Source: Streptomyces sp. SCSIO 75703 (lineage in GTDB: Bacteria; Actinomycetota; Actinomycetes; Streptomycetales; Streptomycetaceae). From it: a DNA stretch of 64,000 nucleotides. The first letter of the stretch is position 1; every line of letters starts with the position of its first letter. Positions 9,238 to 18,194 of the stretch are shown here, one piece after another. The notes under the pieces were generated by a model. It did not search any database, was not told where the DNA came from, and saw nothing but the letters and a program-made list of their open reading frames with translations. Where the stretch lies: positions 1,054,001 to 1,118,000 of the forward strand of contig NZ_CP144555.1 of NCBI RefSeq assembly GCF_036607905.1, written 5' to 3'. The position numbers were made by a program, and so were the translations under genes.

Positions 9238-10842
9238 ATGGCACTCGACGCCTCCCGGCTGGGCCTGATCCAGGCCGCGTTCTCCTCCATCACCCGCGAG
9301 ATGGCCACCGACCTGCGGCGCGCCGCGTTCTCCTCGATCGTCCGGGAGGCCCGGGACTACTCGGTGGCGCTCACCGACGCCCGGGGCGAGGTGGTCGACC
9401 AGGCCGAATGCATCCCGATCATGACGGCGGGCATCTCGTTCGCCATCCGGGGGCTGGCCGACGCCGTCGACCTCACCACCCTCACCGAGGACGACGCGCT
9501 GCTCATGAACGACCCGTTCAACGGCGGCCAGCACCTCCAGGACATCTACCTGTTCACGCCGGTCTTCGTGGACGGACGGCTGGCGGCCTTCGCCGCGAGC
9601 GTCGCCCACCACGTCGACATCGGCGGTGGCAGCCCCGGTCTCAACGCCACCGCCACCGAGATCTACCAGGAGGGCCTGCGCCTGCCGCTGAGCCGCTTCT
9701 CCGTCTCGCGGGACTGGGGCCGCGGCGGCTTCGTGGAGGAACTGGTCCGGGCCAACGTCCGGGTGCCCGACCTGGTCGTCGGCGACCTCAACGCCCAGTT
9801 CGCCGCCAACCGCACGGCCGCCATCCGGCTGCGGGAGGCCGCCGCCCGCTTCGGCACCGACGACTGCCTGAGCGCGATGGAACAGCTCAAGGACTACGCC
9901 GAGCGGCGCACCCGGGCCGCCCTCGGCCGCATCCCGGACGGCGTCTACACCTCGGTGCAGACCCTCGACGCCTCCCCGTGGGACGCCGGCACGGTGGAGG
10001 TCCGGGTCCGCGTCACCGTGGACGGCGACCGGCTCCACCTCGACTTCACCGGCACCGGCGACCAGGTCGAGGGCAACGTCAACTGCCCGCCCGCCTCCAC
10101 CGTCTCCGCCGCCCTGAGCGCCGTGCGCTGTCTGCTCGACGAGCCGGACATCCCGTTCAACGAGGGCTGCAACCGGCCGATCACCGTCCACGCCCCGCTC
10201 GGCAGCATCCTCAACCCCCGTTCCCCGGCCGCCGTCCGCAGCCGCCTCACCCCGGCCAGCCGGGTCTTCGACGCGGTCGTCGATGCGCTCGGCGCCCAGG
10301 TCCCCGAACGGTCCGCGGCGACCGGCTTCGACACCACGACCGCGTTCACGGTGAGCCACCTCGACCGCTCCACCGGCGACTACCAGGTGGTGCTGGAGAT
10401 CCTGGGCGGCGGCTGGGGCGCCTGCGACGCGCACGACGGCGCCGACGCGCTCGACAACCCGGTCTCCAACTGCGCCAACGCGCCCGTGGAGGCCCTGGAG
10501 TCGGACTACTCCCACTTCCGCGTCGTCGAGTACGCCCTGCACGAGGACTCCGGCGGAACCGGCGCCCACCGCGGCGGCCACGGCATCCGGCGCACCTACG
10601 AGGCCGTCACCGACGGCGTCGACGTCGCCGGGTACGCCGACCGGCACCGCGCCGGCGCCCCCGGACTGGACGGCGCCGAGGCGGGCCGCCCCGGCAACTT
10701 CGCCATCACCCGGGCCGACGGCTCGGTGGTGGACCTGCCCGTCGTCTTCCACGAGCGGCTGGGCGCCGGGGACCGCATCAGCGTCGTCACCGGCGGCGGG
10801 GGCGGCCACGGCGCGGGCACCCCGGCTCCCGAAGCGAACTGA
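9238..10842 (+). CDS. hyuB: Hydantoinase B family protein (HyuB)
   Basis: A 534-residue HyuB/oxoprolinase B partner of the preceding HyuA. Typical segments are visible: ITREMATDLRRAAFSSIVREARDYS near the start, ECIPIMTAGI, LLMNDPFNGGQHLQDIYLF, HHVDIGG, the NEGCNRPI/NPRSP stretch and the C-terminal GGGGGHG that ends many HyuB proteins. HyuB contributes the metal-dependent part of the ring-opening reaction after HyuA phosphorylates the substrate. The RBS AGGAG lies inside the end of hyuA. A palindromic intergenic repeat follows the gene and may end the two-gene transcript. Confidence 0.88.
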   Translation: MALDASRLGLIQAAFSSITREMATDLRRAAFSSIVREARDYSVALTDARGEVVDQAECIPIMTAGISFAIRGLADAVDLTTLTEDDALLMNDPFNGGQHLQDIYLFTPVFVDGRLAAFAASVAHHVDIGGGSPGLNATATEIYQEGLRLPLSRFSVSRDWGRGGFVEELVRANVRVPDLVVGDLNAQFAANRTAAIRLREAAARFGTDDCLSAMEQLKDYAERRTRAALGRIPDGVYTSVQTLDASPWDAGTVEVRVRVTVDGDRLHLDFTGTGDQVEGNVNCPPASTVSAALSAVRCLLDEPDIPFNEGCNRPITVHAPLGSILNPRSPAAVRSRLTPASRVFDAVVDALGAQVPERSAATGFDTTTAFTVSHLDRSTGDYQVVLEILGGGWGACDAHDGADALDNPVSNCANAPVEALESDYSHFRVVEYALHEDSGGTGAHRGGHGIRRTYEAVTDGVDVAGYADRHRAGAPGLDGAEAGRPGNFAITRADGSVVDLPVVFHERLGAGDRISVVTGGGGGHGAGTPAPEAN

Positions 10843-10856
10843 CGCCCCGCCTCCCA

Positions 10857-10917
10857 GGGCCTTTCGTTGGGCTCACACCGGGCTCGCGGAGTCCGGCCTG
10901 ATCCCAACGAAAGACCC
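10857..10917. repeat. Palindromic intergenic element
   Basis: An 11-bp perfect inverted repeat (CTTTCGTTGGG at 10861-10871, CCCAACGAAAG at 10903-10913), extended by GGG/CCC on the outside, encloses a 31-base GC-rich centre containing CCGGGCTCGCGGAGTCCGG. A truncated relative of the left arm and centre occurs at 41267-41307. From general knowledge, similar CTTTCGTT palindromes are scattered between genes in many Streptomyces genomes. It may also work as a terminator after hyuB. Confidence 0.7.
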
Positions 10918-10973
10918 CAGCCCGCTCGTCCCGTACGCCCGTCCCTCCCCCACCCGTCCCCAGGAGTCACGTC

Positions 10974-12317
10974 ATGCGTCACGGAGCCTCCCCGGCCCCC
11001 GCCACCGGCAGCGGACCGGCACCGTCCGCCTCCCGGCTCGCCGCGGCCCAGATCATCGGCACCACCATCGAGTGGTACGACTTCTTCATCTACGGCACCG
11101 CGTCCGCGCTCGTCTTCCACCACGTCTTCTTCCCCGACCTGCCGCCGCTGGTCGGCACCCTGCTCGCGCTCGCCACCTTCGGCGCCGGGTTCCTCGCCCG
11201 GCCGCTCGGCGCCGTGGTCTTCGGCCACTTCGGGGACCGCGTGGGCCGCAAGCGCACCCTCGTCGCCACCCTGCTGCTGATGGGCGGCGCCACCGTCGCC
11301 GTGGGCCTGCTGCCGTCCTACGCCACGATCGGCGCCGCCGCGCCCCTCCTGCTGCTGCTCCTGCGCATCGTGCAGGGCATGGCGGTGGGCGGCGAGTGGG
11401 GCGGGGCCGCGCTCATCGGCATCGAACACGCCGAGCCGCGCCGCAAGACCCTCTTCGGCGCCTTCGCCCAGCTCGGCTCCCCGCTCGGGCTGATCCTCGC
11501 CACCGTGGTCTTCCTCGGCATCACCGCCGGGTCCGAGACCTGGGTGCAGGGCTGGGGCTGGCGCATCCCGTTCCTCGCCTCGGTGCTGCTCATCCCCATC
11601 GGCCTGGTGATCCGTACGAAGATCCACGAGTCGCCGGACTTCCGCGCCGGCGAGCGGGACGGGGCACCGCGCCGGCTGCCGGTCGCCGAGGTGCTGCGCG
11701 CGGACTGGCGGCGCGTCCTGATCGGCGTCGGCGCCTTCGCGGGGGTCTTCGTCACCTACTACCTGCTCACCACGTTCACCCTCGTCTACGCCACCGGCAC
11801 GCTCGGCATGAGCACGTCCCTCAGCCTGCCGGCCAACCTCGTCGCCGCGGTCAGCGAGGGCCTGTTCGTCCTGGTCGGCGCCTTCCTGGCACCGCGCTTC
11901 ACCGCCCGCCGGGTCGCCATCGTCTCCGCGGTCGGACTGCTGCTGTGGGCGTGGCCCGCCTTCGCCCTGGTCGGCACCGCCGACCCCGGGCTGCTCTACC
12001 TCGCCGTCGCGGTCAGCATGGCCTTCGTCGGCGCCGGCTACGGCGTCCTCGCCGCCGAGGTCGCCCTGCTCTTCCGCCCCGAGGTCCGCTACACCGGCGC
12101 CTCCCTCTGCTACGGCGTCGCCGGCTCCCTCGGCGGGATCGCGCCCAGCCTGTCCACCTACCTGCTCGACCGCTTCGGCACCACCACGCCGGTGGCCGTG
12201 CTGACCGGCGCGGTCGCGGTGCTGATGACCGCCGCCTGCGTCGCGCTGCCCCGGTCCGCCGCCGACGGCACCCCGCGCGCGGCGGCCCCCGCCGACGCGC
12301 CGGCCGCGGCCGGCTGA
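10974..12317 (+). CDS. MFS transporter, metabolite:H+ symporter (MHS) type
   Basis: A 447-residue, 12-helix transporter of the MHS branch of the major facilitator superfamily (relatives: ProP, ShiA, KgtP). Diagnostic features are the N-terminal IGTTIEWYDFFIYG, the loop motif GHFGDRVGRKRTL between helices 2 and 3, and RIVQGMAVGGEWGGAALIGIEH at helix 5. The start ATG at 10974 follows CAGGAGTCACGTC. It probably imports the substrate of the hydantoinase or of the FAD oxidoreductase encoded next; the direction is proton-coupled uptake by family analogy. The palindromic element separates it from hyuB, so it may have its own promoter. Confidence 0.85.
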   Translation: MRHGASPAPATGSGPAPSASRLAAAQIIGTTIEWYDFFIYGTASALVFHHVFFPDLPPLVGTLLALATFGAGFLARPLGAVVFGHFGDRVGRKRTLVATLLLMGGATVAVGLLPSYATIGAAAPLLLLLLRIVQGMAVGGEWGGAALIGIEHAEPRRKTLFGAFAQLGSPLGLILATVVFLGITAGSETWVQGWGWRIPFLASVLLIPIGLVIRTKIHESPDFRAGERDGAPRRLPVAEVLRADWRRVLIGVGAFAGVFVTYYLLTTFTLVYATGTLGMSTSLSLPANLVAAVSEGLFVLVGAFLAPRFTARRVAIVSAVGLLLWAWPAFALVGTADPGLLYLAVAVSMAFVGAGYGVLAAEVALLFRPEVRYTGASLCYGVAGSLGGIAPSLSTYLLDRFGTTTPVAVLTGAVAVLMTAACVALPRSAADGTPRAAAPADAPAAAG

Positions 12318-12435
12318 CCGGCCCTCCCCTTCCGCCCCGCGGGCCGGACGGCACCTCCGTCCCGGCCCGCGGCCGTCCCGCCCGCACCCGTCCCGCCCCG
12401 CGTCACCGCGCCCTTCCTCACCCCGGAGTACCGAC

Positions 12436-13818
12436 ATGCCCGCACCCGCCCCCGTCAACGGCCAGGTGTCCTTCTGGTTCCGCCAGACCGGCTTCCCGGC
12501 GCGGCGCGCGCCGCTCGACGGCCCCACCGACGCCGACGTCTGCGTGGTCGGCGCCGGATACACCGGGCTGTGGACGGCGTACCACCTCAAGAAGGCCCGG
12601 CCGGAGTGGGACGTGGTGGTGCTGGAACGCGAGTTCGCCGGCTTCGGCGCCTCCGGCCGCAACGGCGGCTGGCTCTCCGGGAAGATCCCCGGCTCCCCGG
12701 AGCGGTTCGCCCGCGAGCGCGGCAAGGAGTCCGTGCTGCGCTTCCAGGCGATGATGAACCGCGAGGTCGACGAGGTGCTCGCCACGCTGGACCGCGAGGG
12801 CATCGAGGCGGACGCGGTCAAGAGCGGCTACCTCCGCGTGGCGCACGCCCCGGCCCAGTTGGTCCGCCTGCGGGCCTCGGTGGAGCGGAACCGGCAGTGG
12901 GGCAACACCGACGAGGTGCTGCTGTCGGCGACGGAGCTGAAGGAGCGGATCGAGGTCGCCGGGGGCCTCGGCGCCGCGTACAACCCGCACTGCGCCCGCG
13001 TCCACCCGGCGCGGCTGGTCACCGGCCTCGCCGAGGCCGTCGTCCGGCTCGGCGTCCGCCTCCACGAGTCGACGCCGGTCACCGCGATCGGCCCCCGGTC
13101 GGTCACCACGCCCTTCGGAGAGGTGACGGCGCGTCATGTGCTGCGCTGCACGGAGGGGTTCACTTCCCAGTTGCCGGGCGAGAAGCGGACCTGGCTGCCG
13201 ATGAACTCCTCGATGATCGTCTCTGAGCCGCTGCCGGAGGACGTGTGGCGCGGCATCGGCTGGGCGGGCGAGGAACTGTTCAGCGACCAGACCCACGCCT
13301 ACCTCTACGGCCAGCGCACCGCCGACGGCCGGATCGCGCTGGGCGGGCGGGGGGTGCCGTACCGGTTCGGCTCCCGGGTGGACGCGGCCGGCGGCACCAG
13401 CGCGTCGACGGTGGCCTCGCTGGCGGCGACGCTGGCCCGGCTCTTCCCTGCGGCGGCCTCGGTTCCGGTGGCCCACGCCTGGTCGGGGGTGCTGGCGGTG
13501 CCCCGCGACTGGTGCCCCTCGGTCCGCCTGGACCGGGCCACGGGGCTCGGCTGGGCGGGCGGGTTCGTGGGGCAGGGGGTGACGGCCTCGCACCTGGCGG
13601 CGCGCACGCTCACCGATCTGGTCCTCGGTGAGGACACCGAGCGCACCCGGCTGCCCTGGACGGGCCGCGGGTCACGCCGGTGGGAGCCGGAGCCGGCCCG
13701 CTGGCTGGGGGTGCACGGCATGTACGCGGCCTACCGCGCCGCCGACCGCCAGGAGGAGGACGCGCGGACGACGACGTCGCCGCTGGCCCGGATCGCGGAC
13801 GTCATCGCGTCGCGGTGA
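12436..13818 (+). CDS. FAD-dependent amino/amine oxidoreductase (DAO family, PuuB-like)
   Basis: A 460-residue DAO-superfamily flavoprotein. It carries the dinucleotide motif CVVGAGYTGLWTAYHLKK (about residues 37-54), the family segment ERE-FAGFGASGRNGGWLSG, and the C-terminal FAD contact WAGGFVGQGVTASHLAARTL. This layout matches gamma-glutamylputrescine oxidases and related amine or N-methyl amino acid oxidases. With an N-methylhydantoinase-like pair upstream, oxidation of sarcosine or another secondary amine product is a reasonable guess, not shown by the sequence. RBS CGGAG is 8 bases upstream of the ATG. A strong hairpin lies between it and the convergent DUF5955 gene. Confidence 0.8.
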   Translation: MPAPAPVNGQVSFWFRQTGFPARRAPLDGPTDADVCVVGAGYTGLWTAYHLKKARPEWDVVVLEREFAGFGASGRNGGWLSGKIPGSPERFARERGKESVLRFQAMMNREVDEVLATLDREGIEADAVKSGYLRVAHAPAQLVRLRASVERNRQWGNTDEVLLSATELKERIEVAGGLGAAYNPHCARVHPARLVTGLAEAVVRLGVRLHESTPVTAIGPRSVTTPFGEVTARHVLRCTEGFTSQLPGEKRTWLPMNSSMIVSEPLPEDVWRGIGWAGEELFSDQTHAYLYGQRTADGRIALGGRGVPYRFGSRVDAAGGTSASTVASLAATLARLFPAAASVPVAHAWSGVLAVPRDWCPSVRLDRATGLGWAGGFVGQGVTASHLAARTLTDLVLGEDTERTRLPWTGRGSRRWEPEPARWLGVHGMYAAYRAADRQEEDARTTTSPLARIADVIASR

Positions 13819-13865
13819 GCGCCGCCCTGCGCGAGCCGCCCGGCCGGTGAGCCGGGGACAGCGGG

Positions 13866-13910
13866 ACGCCGGCGACCGTCGGGGGGACGCGCCCCGGGGG
13901 TCGCCGGCGT
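13866..13910. terminator. Bidirectional hairpin between convergent genes
   Basis: A 12-bp perfect inverted repeat (ACGCCGGCGACC / GGTCGCCGGCGT) with a 21-base loop lies between the ends of the FAD oxidoreductase and DUF5955 genes. Confidence 0.6.
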
Positions 13911-13930
13911 GGGCGTGCCCGCCTCCCGTC

Positions 13931-14245
13931 TCACCGTCCCGGCGGGCCGCCGAACAGGTCGACCGCGTCACGGACCTCGGCCAGGTACGGGAAGAGGGCG
14001 CTGACGGAGCCGATGGACCCGGCGACCAGCAGCAGGGAGCGGCGCAGCCGGGCCACCTCCGGCACTCCGTGCGCCGTCATCGCGGCGAGGTCGGCGAGCG
14101 CCTCCTCGGCTATGGCGCGGTCCGGGAAGTCGGCCGGCAGGACCGCGAGCCGGCGGCGCAGCCTGGCCACCGCGGCCCGTAGCGCCACCAGGCGCACGTC
14201 CTGGTCGTCGGCGGCCGGCCGGCGCCGCCCCACACTGCTTCGCAC
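13931..14245 (-). CDS. DUF5955 family protein
   Basis: A small helical protein of about 104 residues that I recognise as the Streptomyces DUF5955 family. The conserved core is VRLVALRAAVARLRRRLA, FPDRAIAEEALADLAAM, GVPEVARLRRSLLLVAGSIGSVSAL and a closing DAVDLFG. The function is unknown. No signal peptide or membrane helix is clear, though the GSIGSVSAL stretch is mildly hydrophobic. I favour the GTG at 14245 because GGGAGGG then sits 5 bases upstream; the GTG at 14248 is also possible. Confidence 0.75.
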   Translation of the reverse strand: MRSSVGRRRPAADDQDVRLVALRAAVARLRRRLAVLPADFPDRAIAEEALADLAAMTAHGVPEVARLRRSLLLVAGSIGSVSALFPYLAEVRDAVDLFGGPPGR

Positions 14246-14448
14246 CACAGCCCTCCCCCTCGCACTCCGTCGTGCGCCCCTACGCAGGGAACGTGTCGAG
14301 CGTCCCCGCGGTATGGACCAGGCTCCGGGGACGCCGGTCAGTAAACGCCACCGAGCGCCTCGGGCGCCACCGCCGGGACGGAAATTCAGCCTCCCGAAAG
14401 CCGTTGTACGGCAGGGGGTTTGACCGCCGCTCGGGGTATGCAGGAGCC

Positions 14449-15048
14449 ATGACGGAGTACGAATGCCAGGTCGCCGGGGTCCTGCTGGCCGCCGGGGGCG
14501 GCCGGCGACTCGGCGGATGGCCGAAGGCCCTGCTCGAACACCGGGGACACCTGCTCGTCGAACACGCGGCCGGTGTCCTGCGCGCCGCCGGATGCGCCCG
14601 GGTGCACGTGGTCCTGGGGGCGCGGGCGCCGGAGGTACGGGAGCGGGCGGCGCTGGAGGGGTGCGTCCTCGTGGACAACCCCGACTGGCCGGAGGGCATG
14701 GGCTCCTCGCTGCGCGCCGGGCTGGCCTCGCTGGCCTCCACGGGGGCACGGGCGGCGCTGGTCGCGCTGGTGGACCAGCCCGGCATCGGGGCGGAGGCGA
14801 CGGCGCGCGTGCGAGCCGCGTACCGGGACGAGAGGTCGCTCGCCGCGGCGGCGTACGCGGGCGTGCGCGGGCACCCGGTGCTGCTGGGGGCGGCGCACTG
14901 GCAGGGCGTGATCGCCTCCGCGACCGGCGACCGGGGGGCGCGCGGCTACCTGCGCGAGCGGGAAGGGCGGATCACGCTGGTCGAGTGCGGGGACGTGGCA
15001 CGGCCGTACGACATCGACACCCCCGCCGACCTGGGGCGACTGGAGTGA
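14449..15048 (+). CDS. Nucleotidyltransferase, MobA-like (molybdenum cofactor cytidylyl/guanylyltransferase family)
   Basis: A 199-residue MobA/MocA-type NTP transferase. It shows the nucleotide-binding loop VAGVLLAAGGGRRLGGWPKALL, the VDNPDWPEGMGSSLRAGL segment and the metal-binding VALVDQPGI, followed by GHPVLLG. In xanthine dehydrogenase-type systems MocA adds CMP to molybdopterin to make the MCD cofactor. The window also encodes an XDH-type hydroxylase and an XdhC chaperone, so this protein may mature them (inference from a distance of about 10 kb). The RBS AGGAG is only 2 bases from the ATG at 14449, closer than usual. Confidence 0.8.
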   Translation: MTEYECQVAGVLLAAGGGRRLGGWPKALLEHRGHLLVEHAAGVLRAAGCARVHVVLGARAPEVRERAALEGCVLVDNPDWPEGMGSSLRAGLASLASTGARAALVALVDQPGIGAEATARVRAAYRDERSLAAAAYAGVRGHPVLLGAAHWQGVIASATGDRGARGYLREREGRITLVECGDVARPYDIDTPADLGRLE

Positions 15049-15144
15049 GGGCGCTCGTCCGGCGCCCCCGTCCGGCGTCCCGCCGCCGCGTCCGCGCCGG
15101 CCGTTCCGGGCCCGCGGACTGCCTCGACCCGGAGATTCTCGACA

Positions 15145-15197
15145 TCAACACACCGTTGAGATTCCACGATGAGGAAACTACTATCCACTGAGTAGAA
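15145..15197 (+). promoter_or_regulatory. aceB promoter with three operator-like sites
   Basis: TTGAGA (15156-15161), 17 bases, TACTAT (15179-15184) make a good vegetative-type promoter. The inverted repeat TCAAC-ACACC-GTTGA (15145-15159) overlaps the -35. TTCCACGATGAGGAA (15162-15176) fills the spacer. ATCCACTGAGTAGAA (15183-15197) starts 21 bp further on and overlaps the -10 and the expected transcript start. These are the same two site types found at allB/allR, so repression of malate synthase together with the ureide pathway is likely. Confidence 0.7.
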
Positions 15198-15279
15198 GCA
15201 CCCGGCCGCTCCCCGGGTGCGGAACATCCCATTCGTCCGCGGTGGCATCCGGTGCCGCCGCTGAAGGAAGTGACCGCTC

Positions 15280-16902
15280 ATGTCCGCACCAGCGCCGTCC
15301 CCGCTGGCCCTCGTCGACGCCGAGCCCCTGCCCCGGCAGGAGGAGGTCCTGACCGACGCCGCGCTCGCCTTCGTGGCGGAACTCCACCGGCGGTTCACGC
15401 CCCGGCGTGACGAACTCCTGGCCCTTCGCGCGGAGCGCCGCGCCGAGATCGCCCGCACCGCCACCCTGGACTTCCTCCCCGAGACCGCCGCGATCCGCGA
15501 GGACGACTCCTGGCGGGTGGCCCCCGCGCCGCCCGCGCTGGAGGACCGCCGGGTCGAGATCACCGGCCCCACCGACCGCAAGATGACCGTCAACGCGCTC
15601 AACTCGGGCGCCCGCGTCTGGCTCGCCGACTTCGAGGACGCCTCCGCGCCGACCTGGGAGAACGTGGTCCTGGGCCAGCTCAACCTGAGCGATGCCTACC
15701 GCCGGGGCATCGACTTCACGGACGAGCGGACCGGCAAGTCGTACGCGCTGCGCCCGGACGAGGAGCTGGCGACGGTCGTCATGCGCCCGCGCGGCTGGCA
15801 CCTGGACGAGCGGCACCTGCGGGACGGCGACACGCCGGTGCCCGGTGCCCTCGTCGACTTCGGCCTGTACTTCTTCCACAACGCCCGCCGCCTGATCGAG
15901 CTGGGCAAGGGCCCGTACTTCTACCTGCCGAAGACCGAATCGCACCTGGAGGCCCGCCTCTGGAACGACGTCTTCGTCTTCGCCCAGGACCACCTGGGCA
16001 TCCCGCGGGGCACGGTCCGCGCCACCGTCCTGATCGAGACGATCACGGCCGCTTTCGAGATGGACGAGATCCTCTACGAACTGCGCGAGCACGCCTCGGG
16101 GCTGAACGCCGGCCGCTGGGACTACCTCTTCTCGATCGTCAAGAACTTCCGGGACGGCGGCGAGAAGTTCGTGCTGCCGGACCGCAACGCGGTCACCATG
16201 ACGGCCCCGTTCATGCGCGCCTACACCGAACTCCTCGTGCGCACCTGCCACAGGCGCGGCGCGCACGCCATCGGCGGCATGGCGGCGTTCATCCCCTCCC
16301 GCCGGGACGCCGAGGTCAACCGGGTGGCCTTCGAGAAGGTCCGCGCCGACAAGGACCGCGAGGCCGGCGACGGCTTCGACGGCTCCTGGGTCGCCCACCC
16401 CGACCTGGTCCCGATCGCCATGGAGTGCTTCGACAAGGTGCTCGGCGACCGGCCCCACCAGAAGGACCGGCTCCGCGAGGACGTCGACGTCACGGCCGCC
16501 GACCTGCTCGCCGTCGACTCCCTCGACGCCCGGCCGACCCGCGCCGGGCTGGTCAACGCGGTGCAGGTCGGCATCCGCTACATCGAGGCGTGGCTGCGCG
16601 GCCTCGGCGCGGTCGCCATCTTCAACCTCATGGAGGACGCGGCCACCGCGGAGATCTCCCGCTCGCAGATCTGGCAGTGGATCAACGCGGGCGTCGTCCT
16701 CGACACCGGCGAGCGGGTCACCGCCGACCTCGCCCGCGAGGTCGCCGCCGGTGAACTGGCGGCCATCCGCGCCGAGGCCGGCGAGGAGGCGTTCGCCGCG
16801 GGCCACTGGCAGGAGGCCCACGACCTGCTGCTGACCGTCTCCCTCGACGAGGACTACGCCGACTTCCTGACGGTCCCGGCGTACGAGCGGCTACGGGGCT
16901 GA
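15280..16902 (+). CDS. aceB: Malate synthase (A type)
   Basis: Condenses glyoxylate with acetyl-CoA to malate. The 540-residue length fits malate synthase A. Conserved parts include [44 protein letters not shown] (catalytic-loop arginine), [38 protein letters not shown] (the metal-binding glutamate) and [13 protein letters not shown]. The ATG at 15280 follows GAAGGAAGTGACC. With allantoin breakdown yielding glyoxylate, this enzyme returns that carbon to central metabolism, and its promoter shares operator sites with the allantoin genes. No isocitrate lyase is nearby, which also points to ureide use rather than the glyoxylate bypass. Confidence 0.96.
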   Translation: MSAPAPSPLALVDAEPLPRQEEVLTDAALAFVAELHRRFTPRRDELLALRAERRAEIARTATLDFLPETAAIREDDSWRVAPAPPALEDRRVEITGPTDRKMTVNALNSGARVWLADFEDASAPTWENVVLGQLNLSDAYRRGIDFTDERTGKSYALRPDEELATVVMRPRGWHLDERHLRDGDTPVPGALVDFGLYFFHNARRLIELGKGPYFYLPKTESHLEARLWNDVFVFAQDHLGIPRGTVRATVLIETITAAFEMDEILYELREHASGLNAGRWDYLFSIVKNFRDGGEKFVLPDRNAVTMTAPFMRAYTELLVRTCHRRGAHAIGGMAAFIPSRRDAEVNRVAFEKVRADKDREAGDGFDGSWVAHPDLVPIAMECFDKVLGDRPHQKDRLREDVDVTAADLLAVDSLDARPTRAGLVNAVQVGIRYIEAWLRGLGAVAIFNLMEDAATAEISRSQIWQWINAGVVLDTGERVTADLAREVAAGELAAIRAEAGEEAFAAGHWQEAHDLLLTVSLDEDYADFLTVPAYERLRG

Positions 16903-16922
16903 GCCCACCGCTGCGGGGCGGC

Positions 16923-16950
16923 GCCGGGCCGGGGTCCGGGGCGGCCCGGC
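16923..16950. terminator. Hairpin between aceB and the convergent HipA-like gene
   Basis: GCCGGGCC and GGCCCGGC form an 8-bp perfect stem with a 12-base loop between the two convergent stop codons. Confidence 0.5.
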
Positions 16951-16975
16951 CGTACCCGCCCCGGCGTCGGAGGCG

Positions 16976-17890
16976 TCAGCCCAGGTGGGCCGACCAGTCC
17001 GCCTCGGCGGCGGGCCGGCCGTGCAGGTCGGGGACGCGCTGGAGCCAGTCCGGGCGGCCCCGCCGGGTCCGCTCCGCGCGCCGGCCCTCCTCGGCTGCCA
17101 GCTCCTCGCGGTCCGGGAACTCGGTGGGCAGCCACTGTGCGGACGCCTTCACCCGGGCGGAGAGGTAGCCGGCGTAGGCCGCGCGCACCTCCTCGGGGCC
17201 GGGGAACCCCGGCTCACCGGCCAGCCAGGCGTCGGGCACCTCGGCGAGGACCGCGCGCAGCAGCTCGTCGGTGACCCGGGGGGCCAGCTCGGCGTCGGCG
17301 GCCCGGACGTCGGGGGCGCTGTGGCCGAGGGCGTGGTGGCGGAAGTCGTACGCCTTCTCGGGCGCGGACGTGTCCCAGCGGTGGTGGAAGACGAGGGCGG
17401 CGCCGTGGTCGATGAGCCACAGCCGCGCGGGGGCGGTGCCGAAGGTGGGCCAGACCATGAGGTTGGAGCTGTGCACGGTGCGGTCCACGTTCACGGTGAG
17501 CGCGTCCAGCCAGACGATCCGCCCGGCCTCCTCGGGGCCGACCGGGAACCGCTCGGCGACCTCCGGCGTGTAGTCGGCGGCGCCCGGCAGGTAGTCCATG
17601 CCCAGGTTGAGCCCGGCGCTCGCGTCCAACAGTTCCCGCACCTCCTGGTGCGGCTCGTGCGCGGCGATCTCCGGGTCGAACCGGGCGAGGACCAGCTCGG
17701 GCACCCGCAGCCCGAGCGCCCGCGCCAGTTCCCCGACGATCACCTCGGCGACCAGCGCCTTGCGCCCCTGCGCGGACCCGGTGAACTTCACGACGTACGT
17801 CCCCAGGTCGTCCGCCTCGACGATCCCGGGGACGGAGCCGCCGGAGCGCAGGGGGGCGACGTAGTGGGTCGCGGTGACCTCGGTCAGCAT
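16976..17890 (-). CDS. HipA-like kinase family protein
   Basis: A 304-residue protein resembling the kinase core of HipA-like proteins. The lysine-bearing strand TYVVKFTGSAQGRKALVAEVIVGELARALGL, the catalytic-loop segment LDALTVNVDRTVHSSNLM (Asp and Asn placed as in HipA) and LWLIDHGAALVFHH (DFG-like position) are present. It lacks the N-terminal HipA subdomain and no HipB-like gene is adjacent, so it may not be a toxin; such stand-alone versions are common in Streptomyces. Its substrate is unknown. I chose the ATG at 17890, with GGAG 9 bases upstream; an upstream ATG at 17923 has no RBS. Confidence 0.7.
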   Translation of the reverse strand: MLTEVTATHYVAPLRSGGSVPGIVEADDLGTYVVKFTGSAQGRKALVAEVIVGELARALGLRVPELVLARFDPEIAAHEPHQEVRELLDASAGLNLGMDYLPGAADYTPEVAERFPVGPEEAGRIVWLDALTVNVDRTVHSSNLMVWPTFGTAPARLWLIDHGAALVFHHRWDTSAPEKAYDFRHHALGHSAPDVRAADAELAPRVTDELLRAVLAEVPDAWLAGEPGFPGPEEVRAAYAGYLSARVKASAQWLPTEFPDREELAAEEGRRAERTRRGRPDWLQRVPDLHGRPAAEADWSAHLG

Positions 17891-18194
17891 CTTCCCAGGC
17901 TCCAAAGTTGTGTCACCTCGCATTCCACGGCCGGCTCCCGTGCGACGCGATGCGGGGGATCTCCCCGATCAGCCCGGGACGGCCTCGGGGACGTCGCGGC
18001 CGGCGAGTCGGTCCGCCTGTCCTCCCGGCGGCCCGTCGACGCCGGCGCGTCCCCTGCTTCCCGCCTCCGGCCCGAAGGGAGCATGGTAACCGTGGCGGCC
18101 GGCGGGGAACGCCCGGGTCATCGGGCCGATGTCACCGCGCAGTCCTCCGCCTCCGGCATGCCGAGAGGTCGTCCGGCGAGGAGGCCCCGACGTG
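17891..18194. other. Intergenic, no gene seen
   Basis: This 304-base gap holds the leader of the HipA-like gene and the 3' flank of the molybdoenzyme gene. I see no convincing coding frame, hairpin or repeat. Confidence 0.5.

Noticed and set aside
6777..10901. Very long open frames (over 1200 codons) on both strands across the hydantoinase genes
   Set aside because: Their translations are Arg/Pro/Gly-rich with no family features; they are GC-driven shadows of hyuA and hyuB.
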